Assembly (NCBI GenBank): GCA_030435675.1
Contig: CM059623.1
Coordinates: forward strand, 3,250,012 to 3,314,011
Reading direction: 5' to 3'
Length of the DNA stretch: 64,000 nt
Origin: Steinernema hermaphroditum
Lineage: Eukaryota > Nematoda > Chromadorea > Rhabditida > Steinernematidae
Below, piece by piece: positions 11,645 to 21,202 of this stretch. The translations under genes and the position numbers were made by a program. Positions within the stretch are counted from its first letter, which is position 1; every line of letters begins with the position of its first letter. Under the pieces are notes generated by a model. The model did not search any database, was not told the DNA's origin, and saw only the letters and a program-made list of their open reading frames with translations.

Positions 11645-13758
11645 ATGGACGAAGACTACGATGAAGACTCCATCGTAGTCACTTTGGGAAGAAGGAACTA
11701 TTCGTACGATAATGATATTCCATGGGATACGTTCTCTGTCTGCAGAGTCGTGGTCGCCTCGTTCAACATAGCCATGTTTCCCATTATTCTACCTCTTTAT
11801 TTATACGTCATTTACGTAGGGGGTCACGAATGCCGTTTTTTAGCTTAATTGTGCTTTGCAGCTTCTGCTCACCAAATACGACTTCAAGTCAAGCATGCCT
11901 TACAGAATTATGATCAACATAAGTTTGATGGATGTCTTCTTCCTACTGCAGAACTTGGTGTCGGGGTATTTGGTGCTGAGGCCTGACGACTACTGGGACT
12001 ATTTCAAAACGGTGAGTTCATATTCCTCATGTTCTCCCGACGTGCCCGCCTCTGATCGAGCTTATTCCCACTTCCCACAATACGATCAGGGTCTAGATGA
12101 CCACTTACATACAGTACCGCTGAGAAATGCCTATAACTTGCAGTGTCCGCATTCAAGAGAGTTTGGAAGCTGGAGTAAGAGTCTTGGACCCGGGCCCGGA
12201 CTCTAACCGTCCCCTATCCAACCTCGAGATCTGGACTGGAGCTCGGGTTGAGTTCAAATTGAGGGTGGTTAAGATGCGCATATAAGATGTACGAAAGTCA
12301 GTAAGGAAGTAATCTGTCTATGTGGCTGGCTCGGTAAGTCTATTGCCTTCCATTATATAGAGCTTCGAGGTTCGACTCCTCCCGCTGTCAATATTTACTT
12401 TCTCTTCTTTTTTATCCTTTGCAAGTCTTTGTTTATCGTTTCTAGTTGAATCCCAGTCATGAATACAAGCAGGTAATCCGAAAACAACAGGCGAATATCG
12501 GGTAGACTTAAAATTTGTCATTTAAAAATTGGATCGTTATCCGAAGTTAGCCATGGTTACGTGTCAAAGATGCTAAGAAAAAGAGGCAATGACTGGAGGA
12601 GGAGTTGGGCCTTGATCTAAACGAGTTGGGCCTTGATCTAAATAGGCAAGAGGTTTTGACCGGGTCGGCCATATACTCACAATGCAGGTCATCAGCAATC
12701 GCACCTATGTCCACACCTATACTGGCGTAAATTCAAAGGGTGTTTATCCTCTGAATAGCGCGGCCAGATCGAAGGCGTAGTAGCAGTTCATCCTCTCCTA
12801 GATGAGTCAGTACATTTGAAGAAATGAGGAAATTTGGGTTTCTCTTGATTGATCCTACTCTGAATTGGTCTTTCTCTTTTGGCAGATGAAGACACTTTTT
12901 GAAGGTACTTCGATCATTTTAGACCGCCGACATCTTCGGCTGCATGCGCTTCGGCACCCTACAAGGCAGTCCCTTCTTGACCCTGACCCTAGCCATCAAC
13001 AGATTCGTGGTGATATGTGGTTGCAAAATGAACAAACTCGCCAATTGGTTCTTCATGGTAAGGTGTCGCCTCCATCGCCTCACCTCCCCTTCAGTTCCTG
13101 ATCTTTATCGCCTGGTGCTTATCCGTGCCTCTCCACATCATTCTTCACTTCTACTCAGACGACGTCGTCTCCTACTTCTACGACGTCATCAGCGGGATGT
13201 ACGGCATTAGCGCGCCTGACATTTTGGGCCTTCTTGGACCCATTCTCCTAGGAATGGCCTTTTGTTGTTATTTAGGAATAGTGGCCGCTATCATCATTAA
13301 GGTGAACTGTCTAGGACCTAACAATTCTCTACTGTAATTCAGAGGGAAATATACGGTAGCAGCTACAGGGTCTCACCACGAGAATTTCGACTCATCGTTC
13401 AAGCGTTCTTTCTATCCATCCCATCGGCCATCTTAATCCTCGTGGGCATGCTAGGCTACGAGGCGGTGAACGGAGTGGCTTGGGTCTATACCGCTTGGAA
13501 TATCGCCGCTTCTATAATACCGGCAAATACTATGATCAATTATGTCGTTTTCAATCCGTGAGTTCCTGGCAGATGGAGGCGTAACTCAGGTTTAGAAAAA
13601 TATCTAGGATCATACGGAAGCAGCTGTTGAAGATGTGTGGAAAGAAAGAGGTCATCAGGAAGGCGACTACCGTAATCCAGCAGACAATCACGGCACAGTC
13701 GAATAAGCCTATTGTGACGCACGGTCATTTTGTGAGACGATCGAGTGAAAGAGGTTAA
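11645..13758 (+). CDS. 7-TM chemoreceptor, paralogue A, 348 aa
   Basis: Exons 11645-11815, 11862-12011, 12923-13057, 13095-13301, 13343-13557 and 13590-13758, all in phase. Exon lengths (171/150/135/207/215/169) match those of paralogues B and C almost exactly. The predicted protein has seven hydrophobic segments, a TM2-type motif PYRIMINISLMD, an AINR motif in TM3, and a Lys/Arg-rich C-tail after VVFNP. This is a nematode serpentine receptor, possibly of the srx/srt superfamily; the exact class is inference. It would act in the plasma membrane of sensory neurons. Intron 2 is unusually long (911 nt) and contains a tRNA-like sequence; the last intron is only 32 nt. Confidence 0.82.
12321..12390 (+). 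pseudogene. tRNA-like sequence in an intron of receptor A
   Basis: An A-box-like stretch (TGGCTGGCTCGGTAAG) is followed at tRNA spacing by a near-perfect B-box with stem (GAGGTTCGACTCCTC). The acceptor ends do not pair well and the anticodon arm is poor, so a tRNA pseudogene or tRNA-derived repeat is more likely than a working tRNA. Confidence 0.4.
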
Positions 13759-13995
13759 TTGTTGCTGTTGCACCTAGTGAAAATAAAAAGTTTCCTTATT
13801 TCTTTGGATCTGTGGAGTAGAAACTACAGGGTGACCCAAAAAGGGCATCTAGACAAAAGCCATTCAGAAATTCAGGCCGGTGAGACCGGTCGGTTTTTGT
13901 CGCTTTTTCTTTTCCAATCGGTGTTTGAACGCTCCGGGGAATGGTGTCGCTACCGTAATAACCAGTGTATTCTCTGTGAGACCTATGCATAAATC

Positions 13996-14280
13996 ATGTC
14001 GCTGGGAAATTGCGTTCAGCCTTCCGCAGTGCCGGACCTAAGGAGTCCCCAGGATGGATTGTGGCCGTCCATATTATACAAGCAGGTTAAGCATATGACA
14101 ACCACGTCGGGTCCTTTCATGGCCCGTTCTTGTGCTATTATTCTGTCGATAGTTCTTCTTCTGGCTATGATCAGTACAGTTGTCTTCCATGTAGGTCACA
14201 ACGGCCGGACGAAGCCAGTCCTTTCCAGAAAGGACTTAGGTTGGTTGGTAGTACTGCCAAAAATGGAGATTTCCGGTTAA
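13996..14280 (+). CDS. Possible small single-pass membrane protein, 94 aa
   Basis: An uninterrupted ORF between two converging receptor genes. It encodes one clear hydrophobic stretch (AIILSIVLLLAMISTVVF) in the middle. There is no homology that I recognise, no polyadenylation signal directly downstream, and a possible donor (GTAG|GTCACA) after the hydrophobic stretch. It may be an isolated exon or chance. Confidence 0.22.
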   Translation: MSLGNCVQPSAVPDLRSPQDGLWPSILYKQVKHMTTTSGPFMARSCAIILSIVLLLAMISTVVFHVGHNGRTKPVLSRKDLGWLVVLPKMEISG

Positions 14281-14470
14281 ACCCGATTACAACACCGCTT
14301 ATAGTCAATCACAGTTCTCATTTCAGTAGATGAGATGATAACTCAAGAATGAGCAAGGACGAGAACCGTTTTTTGGGTATATCTGATGGGCAATCATTCT
14401 GGCTATGACTGGCGCGCTTTGACATGCAACTTCTAGGAAAGCCTTTTCTTCATAAATTACTAATCCTTCT

Positions 14471-16382
14471 TCAAGACCTTCTCACAAAATGGCCATTCGT
14501 ATTGATTGTCACTCGAGACTGTCCAGTGGTCGTTTGCTGGATTACGGTAGTCGGCTTCCTGACCGGCGGTTTCTTTCCACAGATTTTGAACAGATGACCT
14601 CGAATGGTTCTGGAAATGAATCTAAATCTGAGATACTTCACCAGCACGACTCCACCCACGAGTTGAACACGATGTAGTTTATGAGGGTGTTCGCCGGGAT
14701 AAGGGCTGCGGAAATGTTCCAAACGACGTAGATCCATTCGTGCATCCTGATTTCGGCATGCAGCAGCATCCCCATCAAGATAAGAAGGGCAGGTGGCGCG
14801 GATAGAAAGAAGGCCTGCGCGATGAGTCGAATTTCACGGGGGGAGATCTTGTAGCTGGCGCCATAGATCTGCTTCTAAAGATGTGCCATTGGGTCATTCG
14901 TTAAGACAAAGTCCGTACCTTGACAGCTATGGAAACGACTATTCCAATGTAACACAGAAACGATACACCGTACAGAACAGGTCCGAAGAGCATAATGGCG
15001 TCGGAGATTGAGTCTTCTCCGTCGACAGAGTAGATGGCGCGGATTTCGTCGTACGAGTAGTGAACGCTTTTGGTGGAGAAGTGAAGGAGGAGTGGAAGGG
15101 GAGCGAATAGGATGAGAGCTAGCGCTGTCATGGCCTGCAATGAGGTTAGTTTGGGGATTTAAGTTGTATACGCGTGATAAGAGAAAACTACATTAAGCTC
15201 CGATAAAATCGCCTAGGTCTTTCATTTGTGTCCCCAGCGATGCAAACTCCACGAGAATTCGTGATAATGTCTAGAAGTTAGACCGTTAGGAGGCATTTGA
15301 ACGCCATTCGAAAGATAGATCGGTGCGAAAAATCGTATTAGTAGTCAGATGGCACGAAAATGGTTGTGACAATCAGGTGGCGAAACGAACAAAAAATCAA
15401 CAAGAGGCGCCGTGATTCGAATTCTACTTTGCAAAGCCGAGAACGGCGATGCCCCAGGAAGAGAATAGCTCATTCGTGTGTCGACTTGTAACACCTCAGA
15501 AAAGCTTTCATAAACATCGTTCAGAGCAGTGAAAAAACAAAACACCTGTGGGAATCGAACCTGCGACCATTCGCCTTACAGTCAAAAAGCCAACCGGGTG
15601 CACTACTTGCACACTTGCTGGCCTTGCCATTAAGAGCAATATGTGAACGGCGTTCACAAACAGATTTTTTTCTTTAGGCATTTCTCGCTCATTATCAGCA
15701 GATTAGCCTCGATTAGCCTTTGGACCGTTCGGCGGCAAAGGTGCGAAGAGCGCTCAGATGAAGAGTACATAGACCTCAACCTCGTTTGAGTACATGGCTT
15801 TTTCAGTTACTTGACTATCATGTAGAAAACTTACATAGTAGAACCACATAAGTGTTCTATTCATCCTGACGCCTAAGATGGCCATGAGTCGATTGAGAGC
15901 CAGTGTGAAAAACAGAAGAGGACTTGCATTTATGGTCCCGAAACGAAGACAACTTAGGACTTCGGAAAACTAAAATCATGCAATAGATTATCCATCATCG
16001 AGAAGGATCGCACCGTTTTCAAGTGGAAATGGTAGTCATCAGAATAGAAGGCGAAATAGCCCGACATGAAGTTTTCAAAAAGGAAAAACAGATCAAGAAG
16101 GTTGATGTTAATCATGATCTGGTAGGCCATGTTCTTCTTGATATCCGTTTTCGATATGAGAATCTGCAGAAGACAGCGTTAGAAAAGGCTTCTCTTGCCA
16201 CTGGAACCAACCCATACAACGTAGACGTAGAAAGGGAAGATGAGGGGGAAAGCGGCCATGTTGAAAGCGGAGACGGCAGCCCTGGAGATGCTGAAGGTCT
16301 CCCATGGGATGTGAGCCTCGTATTCAACCTGCCGAGATCCTAGTGTGATCCATACAGTGAGATTGTCGGCTTCTCGAGGCAT
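14471..16382 (-). CDS. 7-TM chemoreceptor, paralogue B, 347 aa
   Basis: Exons, minus strand: 16382-16212, 16163-16014, 15969-15835, 15134-14919, 14874-14660, 14627-14471; all phases agree. It is the same receptor type as A and C, with extracellular LGSRQVEYEAHIPWETF, TM2 AYQIMINI, LALNR in TM3, RLIAQAFFLS in TM6, and a Thr-rich C-tail (PTTVIQQTTTGQ). The ATG is 3 nt after a CACGTTCAG acceptor, so the message is probably trans-spliced. Intron 3 is 700 nt and includes a tRNA-like B-box region near 15541-15610; the last intron is exactly 32 nt. A and B converge tail to tail, suggesting inverted duplication. Confidence 0.82.
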
Positions 16383-17560
16383 TATCTGAACGTGGACTAT
16401 ATTGTATGTGATATTCTGATTCAAGTCGAATGAACAGCTATGGAACGAACGAGCTAAAAGTAAACGGAAAACAGTCATGTTGAAAGGCATGGATTCAGAG
16501 GTCTAACATCAAGGCTTGCCTTAGACTTATTTCTCCCGATTTCAAGCGTAATCGAAAGATGAGCCCTGTAGCCTCGGCTTGTCTCCGACTCAGGTCACTT
16601 CAATGAATAGGCCTCATACAAAATGACTACAGGAGTCCATAGTTGCGAACTTCCATCGACTCGATTTCACCGGGCAGCTGAACGGCTCAGCTGATTCGAT
16701 CTGATCCATTCGTGTCCATCTCTGGCCCTACACATCTGTAGACTCCACAATGAACAACCTAAAGCAATCAAAGACCTTCGAGCTCAGACCGAGCTGAAGA
16801 TTGGCATAAATTGATACAGATAGGCACTGTAGGCTTATACGCAGCTAACGTTCAATATCGTATGGCTACATCTGTGAAAATTTCCAGTTTGATCTGAAAA
16901 ACCGGACACTTTCGAAGGTTTCCTTTTTGACCATTATGTCTACGTCTACCGCAGTGGAAGGTCAGACGAAGCCGTTCCCAAACAACCGTCGAAGAGAAGG
17001 AACGCAGCCCTGGCTTCGGAGGAATCTTCACCGCTCTCTTCAAGAAGGACCCAGAAGGAAGACACTTTCGAAGGTTCCCTATTGAGTGACTAACATCACC
17101 ACAGAAAGAGCATCACCGTAGCCACCAAATCCGCGTCCATCTCCGGTCCTACCCATTTAAGTCTGCAGTCAAGAATTTTAAAAAAGGACCTTCGGAAGTA
17201 TCTGCCTCAGATAGAGCTAAAAATTGACACACAGATCGAGGGATGAAATAGGCACCTAATCCGCGCCAAAATAGCAAGATTTATAATACGGTGGCCTGAA
17301 TGATACTGATCGCATTGGTCTCCTCAACTCTACTATGAACCCTCTCACGGTCCAGCCGATCGATGACCACATATACTTGAAGAGCATCGAATGGCGAAAA
17401 CTGCATCCACAAATAGAAATAATCAACATAAAAGAAATCGGAGCGTGAAATGGTTCTCAAAAGAAGGGAAGCTGAAAGGAACCTTCAGGTTCCTCATGAC
17501 TAATCCCCTTGGCCACAAACCACGGAGCAAATAACGCATCTAGCTACAAGGCCAAAGAAG
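16383..17560. other. Gap with no supported gene
   Basis: About 1.2 kb upstream of receptor B. A short direct repeat (GACACTTTCGAAGGTT at 16911 and 17062) is the only visible pattern. Short ORFs here show no homology or composition that I can support. Confidence 0.4.
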
Positions 17561-18018
17561 CAAACAAGGAGAAAAACGACGTGTGAATACCTTTCTGTGA
17601 CAGCCTGATGACATATTCCCAGAGATCTTGTGGTTGAATGACAAATATCACGCTCCAGGTGTTCTCAGGGCTGTGGGTGTTCCCGGTCAGCTGCACCCAT
17701 TGATCATTTGAACGAGCAACGAGTGGCAATACATCTGCGACTAATGTTGTTAGGGTGGAAATAACTGCTTTTTCACGGAAAAGTGGACCACAGATGTCAA
17801 GAGCTTCAGTGCCAATCATTAAAGCTGAAATGTGACAAAATGTTGCTATTGAATTTTAAAAATAGGCTTACTAAAAAGAGTTGTGGAGCTGTGAACTGTG
17901 GCTGGAAATGAAGAGATTCTAAATGCGCCAAAGTTCAACTTACGGGAAGGTTCCCAGAGACACAATTGAGGTAACAAAACGAGAAGTGGTGTTTTTTGAA
18001 TAGTTCGTGAAAGACATA
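17561..18018 (-). pseudogene. Unrecognised gene remnant cut by a transposon
   Basis: Minus-strand blocks look coding: an exon ending near 17600 after a TTTCAG acceptor at about 17828, and a piece near 17884-17995 with a GTAAGTTG donor and ATTTCCAG acceptor. Residues such as EALDICGPLF and NTWSVIF are vaguely like a transporter loop, but I cannot assign a family. The Tc1-type fold-back element starts at 18019, inside what would be the upstream exon, so the gene is probably dead. Confidence 0.25.
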
Positions 18019-19686
18019 CAGTGGCGAGCATAGAAATAGCCGCACCTCCCACATAAAGTTTCAACTGCCGATTTACCCTAAATTTTCAAATATAGTCTCT
18101 AAACCAAGGGTACTGCCAGATGTAGAATTTATCAAGCAATAAGGTGGTGTTGTTTATTTTCCGTCCAGGACCCAGTGCGCCGCCAGGAAATGTAATACAT
18201 TCGGCCGACTCAGATTTGGCGCGGTCACAGAAATAGCTGCACCCGGAGTTCCACTACTTTCTACGGGTTTTTTGGCGAATTTTTTGCGTTCTGTTGTTTT
18301 ATTCGTTATATCACGTTACTCCTGCTGTCATTCGGGCACTTAATTCATCTAGAGCATAGGAAGAAGTTAATATGCCACGCCCCAAAAGAGTACCTATGAC
18401 GATATCCTGAAGAATGAGGATATTTTCCGGGGAATAACCGCCGAGAAACTGAGAATCTCGAAATGGGTTATGTGAAACACTTTCAAGACGTTGCAGAAGC
18501 GCGAGGAAAACCTGGGAAATGCCGTAGGGAAGCGCAAGGCACGAAAAAGGGCCATCTGTTTCGATAGAAAGATCGTCCGGATCTCGAAAGCAGACCGAAA
18601 AAAGTCGTTTTTCTGCTGAGGTATCCAATTTCGGTCGGATTTTTTGGGATGTGCGTGAGCGCGCGGGCTGTTCTACAACATTTAAATGAAATAGAAGTGA
18701 CGGGATGCGTTGCTATCAAAAAACCATACGTATCCAGAACAAATCGACAAGCCCACATGGCCTTTACCAAGCAGCACGTCGACCAATGACCCGCAGGCAA
18801 GGCCAAATCACTGTTTTGACGGTCGCATTCAATTTCCGCCGTCTAGTGTGGGTCGTAATAACGTACATCCGACAATTCCTAGGAGATGAATTCGATCCGC
18901 AACATACGAAGGCCACAGTCAAGCATGCTAGTGCTTCTATAAGAGTGGGAGTTGGCATCCGGTGGTCCGGGATCCATCCGGTTTTTCACATTGAAGGCGT
19001 TCTTGACGGTGAGAAGTTCGTGGATGACGTGGAAAGCGTATTTTAACCACGCACATCCCAAAAAACCCGACCGAAATTGGATACCTCAGCAGAAAAACGA
19101 CTTTTTTCGGTCTGCTTTCGAGATCCGGACGATCTTTCTATCGAAACAGATGGCCCTTTTTCGTGCCTTGCGCTTCCCTACGGCATTTCCCAGGTTTTCC
19201 CCGCGCTTCTACAACGTCTTGACAGTGTTTCGCATAACCCATTTCGAGATTCTCAGTTTCTCGGCGGTTATTCCCCGGAAAATATCCTCATTCTTCAGGA
19301 TATCGTCATAGGTACTCTTTTGGGGCGTGGCATATTAACTTCTTCCTATGCTCTAGATGAATTAAGTGCCCGAATGACAGCAGGAGTAACGTGATATAAC
19401 GAATAAAACAACAGAACGCAAAAAATTCGCCAAAAAACCCGTAGAAAGTAGTGGAACTCCGGGTGCAGCTATTTCTGTGACCGCGCCAAATCTGAGTCGG
19501 CCGAATGTATTACATTTCCTGGCGGCGCACTGGGTCCTGGACGGAAAATAAACAACACCACCTTATTGCTTGATAAATTCTACATCTGCTAGTACCCTTG
19601 GTTTAGAGCCTATATTTGAAAATTTGGGGTAAATCGGCAGTTGAAACTTTATATGGGGGGTGCGGCTATTTCTATGCTCGCCACTG
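18019..19686. mobile_element. Tc1/mariner-type fold-back element, 1668 bp
   Basis: The ends are perfect inverted repeats beginning CAGTGGCGAGCATAGAAATA, flanked by TA on both sides (18017-18018, 19687-19688), the Tc1/mariner target. The two arms, 18019 to about 18657 and about 19049 to 19686, are nearly identical inverted copies: the mirrored 105-codon ORFs (minus 18311-18628, plus 19077-19394) differ at only two codons. The unique core of about 390 bp holds a degraded Tc1-like transposase piece (KHASASIRVGVG, HIEGVLDGEKF on the plus strand), recognisable beside the usual GGGSVMVWG / IDG motifs. It is non-autonomous because no complete transposase frame is present. Confidence 0.85.
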
Positions 19687-19959
19687 TAAAACTGCATAAA
19701 ATCTCGCCTGAAAACTACTGGGTGCCCGAGTGCCCGAGTTCGAGTCGCTTTTTCCGAATCGACTAGATGGCTCGGCGCTTTTTAACTCGAATTTTACCCC
19801 TAGTAATGACCACATCTGTAGTTGTCGCTGTTAAGAGATCGTCCTGATCCGGTTTTGGATTTTGCACTCGATCGCCGATACAGTGTCAGGACACTCAGGA
19901 TGTAGCGGGTACTACCATTTGGAACCGGGCAGGAGCAAAGAGATCGAAGACAGCAACAC

Positions 19960-20031
19960 GGTCCTGTGTGTAGTGGTTATCACGTCTGCTTGACACGCAG
20001 AAGGTCGCTGGTTCGCACCCGGCCAGGACCT
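19960..20031 (+). tRNA. tRNA-Val-like gene with anticodon GAC (possibly a pseudogene)
   Basis: The acceptor GGTCCTG/CAGGACC, anticodon arm CGTCTGC TTGACAC GCAG and T arm all fold. Compared with the three CAC copies nearby it lacks one D-arm base, has C-to-G in the anticodon (CAC to GAC) and TTCGCAC in the T loop. 71 nt plus discriminator T. The unusual D arm lowers confidence that it works. Confidence 0.6.
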
Positions 20032-20351
20032 GTGTTTTTGTTATGATTTTTGTCAACCGTTTACGACTGTTTAGGCCTACTGATAAGTGATAGCGGCGTC
20101 GCTCATCATTGTGATCGGGCCACTGATCAAATTACCGCATACCTTGGAAGTTGTGGATCTTTTACCCGCTTCTCTGGTCGACCAGTCCCACAGGCTAGCT
20201 GTCGACTGGGTGCGCCGCACCACATTTCACCATGTCTAGTTCGATATGTGGAAAATCCTAAATCCGAAGAATTCTGACAGGATCCTGAGGTCCTGTGGTG
20301 TAGTAGTTTGTTCCTATTCTTACAGAAGTAGCGCCAGACTACACCAAAACG

Positions 20352-20741
20352 AGAGCAAGTCTGAAGGTGTGAGCACGGCTCCGGTGGGCGACCGACTCGC
20401 GTGCGCTATCCGACCACTGTCACTGCGCGGGGACTTTTGCCTGCTGCCTCTCGGCCCTGAGCCGTCCATCCCTCATTATGCGACCAGCGCCACCGGGACT
20501 CCTCCCGACGACCCTTGTCGACGCAGCGCTTGGCCTGGACGCTCGGTCTCCGCCGGCCGACGCCAACGGAGAACTCCGCGCCGCACTCCATTCCTGCGCT
20601 CTGCCATCGAGAAGCCGATTCACAGGCGCCCGCCACGACGCCCGGCGGACGCTTGTCGTCCCAGCTCGCATTTGTTGTGCGATGGGAGGGAGAGCGGTGC
20701 GTCAGACAGAGAGACAGTGACCTTTAGTCTGCAATAGACGT
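20352..20741 (+). repeat. GC-rich 390-bp unit upstream of tRNA-Val, copy 1
   Basis: Nearly identical, in inverted orientation, to 22581-22970; only a few scattered differences are visible. In each copy the unit lies 20-30 bp 5' of a tRNA-Val(CAC) gene on the same strand. It is far more GC-rich than its surroundings and is open in several frames on both strands, which is what GC-richness alone would give. A degenerate tRNA 5'-part lies at about 20288-20325. Confidence 0.8.
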
Positions 20742-20761
20742 TGAGGATTCGACGTAAACGT

Positions 20762-20834
20762 GGTCCTGTGGTGTAGTGGTTATCACGTCTGCTTCACACG
20801 CAGAAGGTCGCCGGTTCGAACCCGGCCAGGACCT
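20762..20834 (+). tRNA. tRNA-Val (anticodon CAC)
   Basis: Full cloverleaf: acceptor GGTCCTG/CAGGACC, D arm GTGTAGTGGTTATCAC, anticodon loop TTCACAC, T arm CCGGTTCGAACCCGG. No intron. The discriminator is T, where A73 is usual for tRNA-Val. Confidence 0.92.
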
Positions 20835-21202
20835 TGGTTTTTTTTTCCAAATGGCCTTTATTGAACTAGTCCGTATTTGTGATAGTGTCATCTCCTGTAT
20901 TCGCACCAGTCTCTTTCTTAGAATCGGCCTACCAAAAGGATAAGTTGGATAAGGAGAAGCGCCTATTGACATCATCTCTGTTGTGTAGGCAAATGAGTTC
21001 ATTAATCCCAAGAAACATGAGTTCGTCGTCTAGCCAGTTTTTGCTTCCCTTTAACTGCCTTAAGCCATGTTCATTTCGAACGGACTCCATTATGGTTTCA
21101 TTCCTAGTATACATATGTAGGGGTACAGTTTACACAAAAATACATCGTAGGTGCTCTAGCATACTAGTCTCCTGAACTGAGAGGTTCACAGAAATGCCAC
21201 CA

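Noticed and set aside
20246..20737. Long overlapping ORFs on both strands in the GC-rich block (also at 22576-22944)
   Set aside because: Frames are open on both strands because the DNA is GC-rich; the product is Pro/Arg/Ala-biased and the block is a repeat beside a tRNA gene.
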